From: Allobosea psychrotolerans
GTDB taxonomy: Bacteria > Pseudomonadota > Alphaproteobacteria > Rhizobiales > Beijerinckiaceae
DNA length: 64,000 bases
Direction of reading: 5' to 3'
NCBI RefSeq assembly: GCF_002917105.1
Contig: NZ_PQFZ01000019.1
Location: forward strand, 1 to 64,000
The translations under genes and the position numbers were made by a program. Position 1 is the stretch's first letter. Each line of letters begins with the position of its first letter. This document shows positions 27,206 through 35,289 of the stretch, in pieces. The notes beneath the pieces were generated by a model. That model saw only the letters and a program-made list of their open reading frames with translations. It was not told the origin of the DNA and did no database searches.

Positions 27206-27948
27206 GGCGCGGCCACGCAGCGGAGGAACCCGTTCGGCGCAACCGTGATCTGCAGTTTGTCATCAATGGACAGATCGGCGGAGAACCGCTTGTTCTTGGC
27301 AAGGAATTCCAGGACGGCAACCTTGGGGCCATTGCCCGGGCCCCATGGCCTCTCGGCCGAGAAGGAATCGGGCATGTCGTCGATCACCGTGTCGAACACC
27401 AAGAGATAGCTGCCTGGCATGACGAAGTGATGGTAGAGTTCGAGTTCCCGCGCGACATGGTCCTTGGTGTGATTGCTGTCGAGGATCACCAGGACCCGCG
27501 ATTTTCCGGCGGCATGCTTTTCCACCTGTTCGAGGACATCGGCACTGCAGGAATTGCCTTCGATGAGCGTGATCCGCTTGCTCATCGGGTGCTCCTCGAT
27601 CGCTTTGCGATTATGCGCCCTGATGTCGATGTCGATCCCGACGACCTCCCCCACACCGCCGAGCATCTCGAGGATCGAAGCGGAGAAGATGAGCGAGCCG
27701 CCATGGGCTACGCCGGTCTCGATGATCAGTTCGGGTTTGATCGCCCAGATCAGCTCCTGCATCGCGATGAGGTCTTGCGGAAACTGGATGACGGGGCGGC
27801 CCAGCCAAGTGAAGTGATAGGAGTAGCGCTGTTTCGAAGCGCGCTCGAACCAGGCTTTGGTCAATTGACGCAGCTCGACGTCCTGGCCAAGCGCCTCGAT
27901 GTATTTGCGCTTCTCGATCTCGAATTCTTCAACCGGATTCAACAGCAT
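27202..27948 (-). CDS. CmcI/rhamnosyl O-methyltransferase-family protein
   Basis: This 248-residue protein is of the cephalosporin-hydroxylase family, which in practice are SAM-dependent O-methyltransferases. Marks are FPQDLIAMQELIWAIKPE, LIIETGVAHGGSLIFSAS (SAM motif I), VVGIDIDIR, and LVILDSNHTKDHVARELELY with the metal-binding acidic and histidine residues. It probably O-methylates a sugar hydroxyl in the glycan. Starts at 27951 (GTG), 27948 (ATG) and 27942 (TTG) are all possible; the last has the best ribosome-binding spacing. It overlaps the formyltransferase gene by about 20 bases and the aminotransferase start by four. Confidence 0.85.
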   Translation of the reverse strand: MLLNPVEEFEIEKRKYIEALGQDVELRQLTKAWFERASKQRYSYHFTWLGRPVIQFPQDLIAMQELIWAIKPELIIETGVAHGGSLIFSASILEMLGGVGEVVGIDIDIRAHNRKAIEEHPMSKRITLIEGNSCSADVLEQVEKHAAGKSRVLVILDSNHTKDHVARELELYHHFVMPGSYLLVFDTVIDDMPDSFSAERPWGPGNGPKVAVLEFLAKNKRFSADLSIDDKLQITVAPNGFLRCVAAP

Positions 27949-28708
27949 CACTCCGCTTCTGGATGCTCACGCGAACATCGTAAATCTGCCCGGACTCGCC
28001 GAAATGCGCGCCTGCATGGGGGAGGAATGTCCGCGCGCGCAAAAGGTCTAGAATCTCTCTCCCCGTATAAAGTCGTTCGAGATCGATTTCACTCGCCTTA
28101 TCAAGCTCCCGCCTCAGGTGAAAGCTCCCTTCTGCATGAGACTGCGGCAATCGCGGGATATCCAGTGCGAGGATGCGGGGGCAAACATCGGCAAAAAGTT
28201 GGGTCATTGTGTTCTTTGCCCGGTGATAAAGCGTTTCGCCGGTATCCTCCCATCCAATCTCGATCATCCGCTGGAACGCGATGTCTCCTGTGTCCACGCC
28301 CTCGTCGACATGGTGGATGGTGACGCCGAAAGGCCGCCGCTCAATGATGGCCCAGAAATTCGGGTCCTTTCCCCGGCAGTGGGGAAGATAACTGGGGTGC
28401 ATGTTTAGTGTGTAGGCCTGTCCGAGACGGAGCTCCGCCGTTTTGAGAATATAGGGCCACCACGCTAGGACGATAATGTCTGGCTTCAGGGCGGCGATGG
28501 CATCGCGGCAGTTTTGGGCAAGCTGGGGGTCCCATACGGTTAGCGATGCCGGTTGTGTCTCCAAAAGCTTCGCCAGTATCGGATCGGGGCCGGCGGAGAC
28601 GACACCGGCCAGATTCGACGACCAATGCTCTGTCAGGTGCATGACAGCCTGATGGCCGACAGGCCCGCTGGCGAAGACAACCATTCTGGTCGATAGGTTT
28701 TTCGACAT
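27929..28708 (-). CDS. Sugar N-formyltransferase-like protein
   Basis: This 259-residue enzyme of the formyl-transferase fold is related to methionyl-tRNA formyltransferase but shorter and lacks its tRNA-binding C-domain. The catalytic triad region is intact: Asn102 and His104 in LNMHPSYLPH and the aspartate in VDEGVDTGD. It likely uses 10-formyl-tetrahydrofolate to formylate the amino group set by the neighbouring aminotransferase, as WbkC does for perosamine in Brucella. Start at 28708; the in-frame upstream part has no family likeness. It is the first gene of a three-gene overlapping operon. Confidence 0.85.
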   Translation of the reverse strand: MSKNLSTRMVVFASGPVGHQAVMHLTEHWSSNLAGVVSAGPDPILAKLLETQPASLTVWDPQLAQNCRDAIAALKPDIIVLAWWPYILKTAELRLGQAYTLNMHPSYLPHCRGKDPNFWAIIERRPFGVTIHHVDEGVDTGDIAFQRMIEIGWEDTGETLYHRAKNTMTQLFADVCPRILALDIPRLPQSHAEGSFHLRRELDKASEIDLERLYTGREILDLLRARTFLPHAGAHFGESGQIYDVRVSIQKRSDAVESG

Positions 28709-28885
28709 TAACTGGCCTGGAATGCGGAATAGGCGCGGATGGACGTCTGGCCTAGGCGGGGGAAGAGAATGATCAGAGCAATGCCGTCTGCGGTAGGCAG
28801 AGGCAAGCTTTCCCATGATCGGTCCTTTTGAAGGGGCTCATCTGATGGCTCTCCGTCGCATGGCGCGTGCAGTCGGCGGGCTGGG

Positions 28886-29449
28886 TCAGGATGGGAGCCG
28901 GAAGGATTCGGCGGCCGAAATCTCTTTCAGCGTCGCCAAATTCCTGTCGCGCTCTGACATGATCGGAGCTTCGATCGGCCATGCGATGCCGATGTCGGTG
29001 TCATCGAACCGCACCCCGCTGGCAAAGCCGGGCACATAGGCCGGCGTGATCTCATAGTCGATCTCGGTGCGATCTTCGAGCGTCTGGAAGCCATGGGCGA
29101 AGCCTCGAGGAATGTAGAGGGCGGTGTGATTGTCGGCGGTTAGAACCTCGCCGTGCCATCGTCCGAATGTCGCGGAATGCGGTCGCAGGTCGACGAGGAC
29201 ATCGAAGGCCGCCCCGCGTGTGCAGCGTACGATCTTGGTTTCGGCATGAGGGGATATCTGGAAATGCAGTCCCCTCAGCGTGCCGCGGCGATCATTGTAA
29301 GACACTGAGCGCTGCACGAAATCGGTCTCGAGGCCGTGACTGGCGAAGGTCTCGGCGCAGAAGCGGCGTGCGAAGAAGCCTCGCTCGTCGGTTGCTGGCT
29401 GAAGAACGATACGAAATACGTCGGGCAGGGGCAGGGCTTCGATTTTCAT
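28886..29449 (-). CDS. dTDP-4-dehydrorhamnose 3,5-epimerase-family protein (first copy)
   Basis: This 187-residue cupin epimerase has the catalytic histidine in GTLRGLHFQ, the tyrosine/aspartate region in ALYIPRGFAHGFQTLED, and a RSVSYNDRRG substrate segment. It differs clearly from the canonical RfbC at 50060-50617 in the same window. Next to it are rfbF/rfbG and a C-methyltransferase, so it may act on a CDP-4-keto-6-deoxy sugar rather than dTDP; this is inference from location. It is transcribed away from the FkbM-GT2-methyltransferase gene, and the 137-base gap holds a perfect 9-bp stem (CATCGACCT/AGGTCGATG, 29501-29524). Confidence 0.9.
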   Translation of the reverse strand: MKIEALPLPDVFRIVLQPATDERGFFARRFCAETFASHGLETDFVQRSVSYNDRRGTLRGLHFQISPHAETKIVRCTRGAAFDVLVDLRPHSATFGRWHGEVLTADNHTALYIPRGFAHGFQTLEDRTEIDYEITPAYVPGFASGVRFDDTDIGIAWPIEAPIMSERDRNLATLKEISAAESFRLPS

Positions 29450-29586
29450 GGGTTAGGTGCGTTTCTGCCCCATCTTGGCTAAAACATTGCGTCACTCTTA
29501 CATCGACCTGCCTTGAGGTCGATGGTCGAACCGACTATGCACCCGAAAGCTGGCTTTGTTCCAGCATGGGCAGATCGGGAATCGAG

Positions 29587-31947
29587 ATGGCATCGCGTTT
29601 TTACAACCCGCCTACGACCTGTCAGGTCCCCAATCTGAGCGGCAAATGGGAAGCCCTGTTCGGAAAGCGGCACGATGGCATTTTCGTCGAGGTCGGAGCG
29701 TATGATGGCGAAAGCTATTCGAACACCTCTTGTCTGGCGGATGTAGGTTGGGGTGGTCTCTACATTGAGCCCGTCCCGGAATTCGCGGAAAAATGCCGTC
29801 AGCGTCATGCTGCCAATCACAAGGTTACCGTCATCGAAATGGCCGCATCCGATGTTGCGGGCGAGGCGGATCTTCATATTGGCGATACCCTGACCACGCT
29901 GTCCGAAGCTCAGGTCGCCGACTACAATCAAATCGGTTGGGCCAAGGGTCTTCACCAGGGACAGTCTCGCAAAGTTGCGACCGAACGGCTCGATGTGATC
30001 CTAGGCAAGGCTGCGATCGAGCCGGGCTTCGATCTACTGGTGGTCGATGTCGAGGGATTAGAGGTTCAGGTTTTTGCCGGTTTCACGATCGAGCGCTGGC
30101 GCCCGAAGGTTGTTCTCGTAGAGTTGGAGGATGAGCATCCGGACTTCAGAGACAATGAAAGGGTCCGAGCCGGCGCTATCGGGGTCAGGCAGAAGTTGGA
30201 GCAGGCGGGTTACAAGATATATTATCGCGATATCATCAACTCTGTTTACGTAGATGGTCTGGTTTATAAGGATCTGCCAGCTGAGCATATGACGATTTCG
30301 CCGCGCGTGACGGTAGGCGTCCCGACGCATAACGGACAAAGGACGATTGCGCGCGCGCTGGAAAGCCTCGCGGCCCAGACGTTCCGAGATTTCCGGGTCG
30401 TCATCTCCGAAAATGCTTCGACGGATCATACGGCGTCATACATTCAGAACTCAGCTTCCAAGTTCCAGGATATCCAGGTCATTCGCCAGAAGAATATTCT
30501 GACTGCGGGTGAGAATTTCAAGGCCGTTTTGGCGCAGTGCTCAACGGAATACTTTGTCTGGTTGGCTGACGACGATTGGTGGGAGCCGAGATTTCTCGAG
30601 GCATGCGTTGCCTTGCTCGACAGTGATGCTGCCGGGGTGACGGCATTCACGGATTTCAGGGTCTATTACCACTTCATCGATCGTTATTCGGATCGTATGG
30701 GTTATGTCGCCAGTGCATCTCATGATCCTCGGCTGAATATACTTACGCGCACGGTCAATATGGCGCCATGTGCGATTTATGGCGTACATCGCAGCCATGC
30801 GATCAAGGCAGCGATCGCTCGCCTGCCTGATGCCTTTGATTTCCATGATGTCGCGGTGACGATCGAAATGGCTGCGAAGGGGCAGATGCTCCTGAGCAAA
30901 CAGGATCTGTTTCGCGCTGGCATCGTTGACGAAGCCCGTCTGCAGCGCCGTTCGCTCGACGGAAACCAGATTCGTTACGCGCCTTTCGCGCGCTTTCTTG
31001 CGAGCGTGACGCGCCGGACATTCGGCTGGAAATCTGCCGCCCTCCTCCTCCCCGAACTCCTGTTCCAACTCTACAAGGTCAAGCGTCACAACGATAAGGC
31101 GCATGGCCAGCCGTCAGAATTGAATCAGGCTTCACTGCGCACGCGAGCCGACGTCGAGGCCGGTTTCCAACCGTTTCCTGGTGCGTCTGCCGGGGCAGGC
31201 CCGGTCCCTGGACTGCTCGATGTCATCCGCAGCGCCGCAGACGAAAGCGGCGTCGATGTGAACACGGTCCATCTCTACAATCCCGCTACGCGCGACGCCT
31301 GGGTTGCAGACAGGGCCGCAAGCGTCGAGGCGGGCTTGCGGGTGCTGGACGTGGGCGCGGGAACCGCTCCCTACAAGCATCTTTTCGCGCATTGCGCCTA
31401 TGAAACACACGATTTCGCGCAGTATGATGGATACAAAGGCCCCGAAGGCACTTACACGGAGATCGATTACGTTTCGGACATCACGGCCATCCCCGTGCCG
31501 GACAATTCCTATGATGTGATTCTCTGTACGGAGGTGCTCGAGCACGTTCCCCGCCCGGTCGAGGCTCTTGCCGAGATGGCGAGGATCGTGAAGCCCGGCG
31601 GGCGGCTTTTCCTGTCCGCTCCACTGGGCTCCGGGCTGCATCAGGAGCCCTATCACTTCTATGGCGGCTATACCGACCATTGGTATCGCAAGTTCCTCGA
31701 CGAGTTCGGCTGCGAAGTCGAAGCGATCGAGCCCAATCATGGCTGGTTTGCCCATCTTGCGCAGGAATGCGCTCGCTTTTCCTGGACCTTTGAGCGGCAC
31801 AAGCACCTGCACGGAGACCACGGCGCGGCGCTGTCGGAGCTGATGGGCAGCACGCTTGCGCGCTATTTCTACGCGCTCGACAGGAAGGCCTTCATGCGGG
31901 AGTTTACTGTCGGCTTCCACGTCACGGCCCGAAAGCGCCTGCCGTGA
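29587..31947 (+). CDS. FkbM methyltransferase - GT2 glycosyltransferase - class I methyltransferase fusion
   Basis: This 786-residue protein has three enzymatic parts in one frame. Residues about 10-230 are an FkbM-type methyltransferase (FVEVGAYDGESYSNT, GLYIEPVPEF, LLVVDVEGLEVQV). Residues about 238-500 are a GT2 domain (VTVGVPTHNGQRT, VISENASTDHT, WLADDDWWEP as DXD). Residues about 560-786 are a second class I methyltransferase (LRVLDVGAGTAPY, ILCTEVLEHVPRPVEAL, RIVKPGGRLFLSAPLGSG). It probably adds a sugar and methylates it or the growing end. The start at 29587 has GGGA six bases upstream; the longer frame from 29167 overlaps the divergent epimerase. Its stop overlaps a GTG of the rfbF frame. 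Confidence 0.88.
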   Translation: MASRFYNPPTTCQVPNLSGKWEALFGKRHDGIFVEVGAYDGESYSNTSCLADVGWGGLYIEPVPEFAEKCRQRHAANHKVTVIEMAASDVAGEADLHIGDTLTTLSEAQVADYNQIGWAKGLHQGQSRKVATERLDVILGKAAIEPGFDLLVVDVEGLEVQVFAGFTIERWRPKVVLVELEDEHPDFRDNERVRAGAIGVRQKLEQAGYKIYYRDIINSVYVDGLVYKDLPAEHMTISPRVTVGVPTHNGQRTIARALESLAAQTFRDFRVVISENASTDHTASYIQNSASKFQDIQVIRQKNILTAGENFKAVLAQCSTEYFVWLADDDWWEPRFLEACVALLDSDAAGVTAFTDFRVYYHFIDRYSDRMGYVASASHDPRLNILTRTVNMAPCAIYGVHRSHAIKAAIARLPDAFDFHDVAVTIEMAAKGQMLLSKQDLFRAGIVDEARLQRRSLDGNQIRYAPFARFLASVTRRTFGWKSAALLLPELLFQLYKVKRHNDKAHGQPSELNQASLRTRADVEAGFQPFPGASAGAGPVPGLLDVIRSAADESGVDVNTVHLYNPATRDAWVADRAASVEAGLRVLDVGAGTAPYKHLFAHCAYETHDFAQYDGYKGPEGTYTEIDYVSDITAIPVPDNSYDVILCTEVLEHVPRPVEALAEMARIVKPGGRLFLSAPLGSGLHQEPYHFYGGYTDHWYRKFLDEFGCEVEAIEPNHGWFAHLAQECARFSWTFERHKHLHGDHGAALSELMGSTLARYFYALDRKAFMREFTVGFHVTARKRLP

Positions 31948-31976
31948 GCAGCGACGGGGCAGCGCAGATCAGCGGC

Positions 31977-32750
31977 ATGAAAGCCGTCATCCTCGCCGGC
32001 GGGCTGGGAACCCGCATTTCCGAGGAATCGGTTCTGCGGCCCAAGCCCATGATCGAGATCGGCGGACGGCCGATCCTGTGGCACATCATGAAGGTCTATG
32101 CCCAGCACGGCATCCGCGATTTCGTGATCTGCCTTGGCTACAAGGGCTACATGATCAAGGAGTACTTCGCGAATTTCGTGCTGCATCACTCCGATGTCAC
32201 GATCGACGCGATCGAGAACCGCATCACCTACCATCAGAGCTCCGTCGAGCCCTGGCGCATCACCTTGGTCGATACGGGCGAGACGACGCTGACGGGCGGT
32301 CGTCTCAGGCGGGTCCGCGACTATCTCGATCCGGGGCAGCCCTTCTGCTTCACCTATGGCGACGGGCTCGCCGATATCGACGTCCCCGCGCTCGTCGACT
32401 TCCACTCTCGCTCCGGCCGCCTGGCAACGCTGACGGCCGTCGTGCCGCCGGGCCGCTATGGTGCGCTCGATCTCGATGGAACCACGGTCAAGCGCTTCAT
32501 GGAGAAGCCGCCAGGCGATGGCGGCTTCATCAATGGCGGCTTCTTCGTTCTGGACCCGCAAGTCATCGACATGATCGACGGTGACCAGGTGTCGTGGGAG
32601 GGAGTTCCTCTCGAGGCACTCGCCAGCAAAGGGCAGCTGGGCGCCTATCGCCATCGCGGCTTCTGGCAGGCGATGGACACCTTGCGGGATCGAAACCTGC
32701 TCGAAGAGCTCTGGAGCAGCGGCCGCGCACCCTGGAAGGTCTGGCCGTGA
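31977..32750 (+). CDS. rfbF: Glucose-1-phosphate cytidylyltransferase
   Basis: This 257-residue nucleotidyltransferase makes CDP-glucose from CTP and glucose-1-phosphate. It starts MKAVILAGGLGTRIS with VLRPKPMIEIGGRP, then GYKGYMIKEYFANF, FTYGDGLADID and INGGFFVLDPQVID, the family pattern. The ATG at 31977 gives exactly the usual 257 residues; a GTG at 31944 overlaps the stop of the upstream fusion gene (GTGA) and could serve for coupling. It is followed by rfbG with another GTGA overlap. The pair opens the CDP-6-deoxyhexose pathway. Confidence 0.94.
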   Translation: MKAVILAGGLGTRISEESVLRPKPMIEIGGRPILWHIMKVYAQHGIRDFVICLGYKGYMIKEYFANFVLHHSDVTIDAIENRITYHQSSVEPWRITLVDTGETTLTGGRLRRVRDYLDPGQPFCFTYGDGLADIDVPALVDFHSRSGRLATLTAVVPPGRYGALDLDGTTVKRFMEKPPGDGGFINGGFFVLDPQVIDMIDGDQVSWEGVPLEALASKGQLGAYRHRGFWQAMDTLRDRNLLEELWSSGRAPWKVWP

Positions 32751-33817
32751 GCACGGTGGTCGACGCAGGCTTTTGGAAGGGCCGGCGCGTCCTCCTGACG
32801 GGCCACACCGGTTTCAAGGGCAGCTGGGCCGCGCTCTGGCTGTCGGCGATGGGAGCGCATGTCTTCGGATTCGCGCGCGCGCCTGACACGGCTCCGTCGC
32901 TTTATGAACTGGCCGGCGTCGATGCCGACGTTACCAGCACTATCGGCGATCTCGCCGATAGTGCGGCCCTGCGCAATTGCGTCGAGCGGGCGCGGCCCGA
33001 GATCGTGCTGCATTTCGCCTCGCAGGCGCTGGTCCGCAGGGCCTATCGCGACCCTGTCGATACGTTCGCCAGCAATGTCGGCGGCGCTGTGAACCTGCTG
33101 GAGGCTCTCAGGCATCGGGACGGACTGCGCGCCGTTCTCATCGTCACCACCGACAAGGTCTACCGAAACCGCAATGAGGGCGCCGCGTTCCGCGAAACGG
33201 ACCCGCTATGGGGCGAAGAGCCGTACTCGGCGTCGAAAGTGGCTCAGGAACTGATCGCCGGCGCCTATGCCCGGAGCTATTTCTCTGCTGCCGGTATCCG
33301 TCTGGCGACCGCGCGGGGCGGAAACGTCATCGGCGGCGGCGACTTCGCCGAGGACCGGCTCGTGCCCGACATCGTCAGGGCCATCCAGAATGGAACTCAT
33401 GTCTCGATCCGCCATCCGCAATCGACGCGGCCCTGGCAGCATGTGCTGGATTGTCTGGCCGGATATTTCGTCTATGCGCAGGCGCTTGTCGCCGATGGAC
33501 CGTTGCCCCCTGCCTTGAATATCGGCCCTGGCCCGGCGGGCAGCCTGACTGTGGCCGATGTCGTCGAGCAGCTTTGCGGTGCCTTGGGACATCCGGGCGC
33601 CTGGTTGGCACAGGAGAGTGCCGGCCCCACCGAGGCCAAGACGCTGGCTCTCGATGTCACGCTTGCACATGAGACGCTGGGTTGGAGCGACCGGTTGAAA
33701 GCCTCCGCAGCGATTGAAGCGACCGCGGCATGGTATGGCGCCTATCTCGGCGGAGGCGACATGCGTTTGGCCTGCCGGCGCGAGATCGAAGCCTTTATGC
33801 AGCTGGAGCATTCTTGA
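32747..33817 (+). CDS. rfbG: CDP-glucose 4,6-dehydratase
   Basis: This 356-residue SDR enzyme converts CDP-glucose to CDP-4-keto-6-deoxyglucose. Motifs are VLLTGHTGFKGSWAALWL for NAD binding, VTTDKVYRNR with the catalytic threonine-aspartate-lysine, and EPYSASKVAQE for the tyrosine and lysine. HFASQALVRRAYRDPVDTF is family specific. The GTG start at 32747 overlaps the rfbF stop by four bases, giving tight translational coupling. The keto product can feed the C-methyltransferase that follows at 34024. A palindromic repeat lies directly after the stop. Confidence 0.94.
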   Translation: MSTVVDAGFWKGRRVLLTGHTGFKGSWAALWLSAMGAHVFGFARAPDTAPSLYELAGVDADVTSTIGDLADSAALRNCVERARPEIVLHFASQALVRRAYRDPVDTFASNVGGAVNLLEALRHRDGLRAVLIVTTDKVYRNRNEGAAFRETDPLWGEEPYSASKVAQELIAGAYARSYFSAAGIRLATARGGNVIGGGDFAEDRLVPDIVRAIQNGTHVSIRHPQSTRPWQHVLDCLAGYFVYAQALVADGPLPPALNIGPGPAGSLTVADVVEQLCGALGHPGAWLAQESAGPTEAKTLALDVTLAHETLGWSDRLKASAAIEATAAWYGAYLGGGDMRLACRREIEAFMQLEHS

Positions 33818-33906
33818 GCGAAGTGGACACCGGTTCGCGTGAAGAAAATGCGATAAAATAAAGAGTTAGAGCGTGTCCGCGCTTCGGGGAAACGCGGACA
33901 CGCTCT
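33817..33906. repeat. Palindromic repeat and strong hairpin after rfbG
   Basis: First comes a reverse-complement relative of the 10181-10229 repeat (GAGCGAAGTGGACACCGGTTCGCGTGAAG, in parts, 33817-33852). Then a perfect 14-bp stem AGAGCGTGTCCGCG/CGCGGACACGCTCT at 33868-33881 and 33893-33906 with an 11-base loop. There is no clear U-run after it, so it could be an mRNA stabiliser or a weak terminator. Confidence 0.85.
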
Positions 33907-34023
33907 CGGTGCCGCAGATCGGCCCTGACCACCGCCGCTCAAAATCAAGCCTGCATGATGGCCCCGGTTTCCGAAGCCGTATATGGGGTCATGCCTCTGA
34001 TCGAAGTCTCGAGATCCTGCGCA

Positions 34024-35277
34024 ATGTCGAACATGGAACTTTCCGGTGCGGTCTGCCGCTCTTGCGGCGCGGCGTTGACGGCGACATTCGCCGATCTCGG
34101 GCTGTCTCCGATCTCCAATGCCTTTCCGCGCATCGCTGCGCGCCGGCAGGCCGAGCTGTTTTACCCTCTGAGAGCCTTCGTCTGCTCGAAATGCCGGCTC
34201 GTGCAGCTCGAGGATTTCGAAAGCCGCGAAGTCCATTTCAACGAGGATTATGCGTATTTCTCGTCGGTCTCGACCTCCTGGCTCGCTCATGCCGCGCGCT
34301 ACGCCACGGCGATGATCGATCGCTTCGAGCTTGGCGCTGCATCGCGCGTGATCGAGATCGCCAGCAATGACGGTTATCTCCTGAAGAACTTCGTTGCTCG
34401 CGGAATCGCCTGTCTGGGCGTCGATCCCGCCGCGAATTGCGCTGAAGCCGCCATGCGCAATTTCAATGTCGAAACGCGCGTCGGTTTCTTCGGGGCCGAG
34501 CTGGGAGCAGCCCTGGCCCGGGATGGTTGGCAGGCGGATCTGATCGCGGCCAACAACGTCCTCGCCCATGTGCCCGATCCGAATGACTTCGTATCGGGCT
34601 TCGCCAATCTGTTGAAGCCTGCAGGAACTGCGACGTTCGAATTTCCGCACCTGCTGGAGCTCGTCAGGCATTGCGAATTCGACACGATCTATCACGAACA
34701 CTATTCGTATCTGTCGCTTCTGGCGCTTGAACCGCTCTTCGCGCGTGCCGGTCTGCGGGTCTATGACGCGGAGAAGCTATCGACGCATGGCGGGTCGCTG
34801 CGTCTCTTCGTGTGCCATCAGGGCGCGCCATTTCCGGAAACCGGCGCACTCGAAGCGTTGCGTGCCGAGGAACTGGCCGCAGGTCTGCACACGGATGGCT
34901 TTTACACCGCCTTTGCGGAATCCGTACGCGAGACGAAGCGGCGCCTGCTCAAGCTTCTGATCGAACTCAAGACCGGTGGCGCGCGCATCTGCGGCTATGG
35001 CGCAGCGGCGAAGGGAACCACCCTCCTGAACTATTGCGGGATCAAGACGGATATCCTCGACTTCGTCGTCGATCGCAATCCGCACAAGCAGGGCCGCTTC
35101 GTGCCTGGCACCGGAATCCCCATTCTGGGGGCCGAGGCGATCGACGAGCATCGTCCCGACTACATTCTGATCCTGCCCTGGAATATTCGCCAGGAGATCG
35201 TCGAATCGATGAGCCATGTGCGCCAATGGGGCGCCAAGTTCATCGTTCCGATACCGAGCCCTTGCATCCTTGATTGA
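34024..35277 (+). CDS. Sugar C-methyltransferase (TylCIII/NovU-like)
   Basis: This 417-residue protein has the three parts of sugar C-methyltransferases. The N-terminal zinc module has Cys11, Cys14, Cys54 and Cys57 (CRSC and CSKC). The SAM domain has VIEIASNDGYLLKNF and ANNVLAHVPDPNDFV, with catalytic-region EFPHLLELVRHCEFDTIYHEHYSY in pieces. The C-terminal Rossmann-like part has ICGYGAAAKGTTLLNYCG and DRNPHKQGRFVPG. Family members methylate C-3 or C-5 of dTDP- or CDP-4-keto-6-deoxysugars. Its position just after rfbF-rfbG suggests a CDP-linked branched-chain sugar. Upstream ATGs (33955, 33991) exist; 34024 gives the family-like N-terminus. Confidence 0.9.
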   Translation: MSNMELSGAVCRSCGAALTATFADLGLSPISNAFPRIAARRQAELFYPLRAFVCSKCRLVQLEDFESREVHFNEDYAYFSSVSTSWLAHAARYATAMIDRFELGAASRVIEIASNDGYLLKNFVARGIACLGVDPAANCAEAAMRNFNVETRVGFFGAELGAALARDGWQADLIAANNVLAHVPDPNDFVSGFANLLKPAGTATFEFPHLLELVRHCEFDTIYHEHYSYLSLLALEPLFARAGLRVYDAEKLSTHGGSLRLFVCHQGAPFPETGALEALRAEELAAGLHTDGFYTAFAESVRETKRRLLKLLIELKTGGARICGYGAAAKGTTLLNYCGIKTDILDFVVDRNPHKQGRFVPGTGIPILGAEAIDEHRPDYILILPWNIRQEIVESMSHVRQWGAKFIVPIPSPCILD

Positions 35278-35289
35278 TAGCAGCGCCGG

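Noticed and set aside
29167..29586. N-terminal extension of the FkbM-GT2-methyltransferase frame
   Set aside because: It runs antisense through the RfbC-like gene and has an Arg-rich shadow composition; the family start fits 29587.
33868..33906. Hairpin after rfbG as a certain terminator
   Set aside because: The stem is strong but no U-run follows, so I report it only as a repeat or possible stabiliser.
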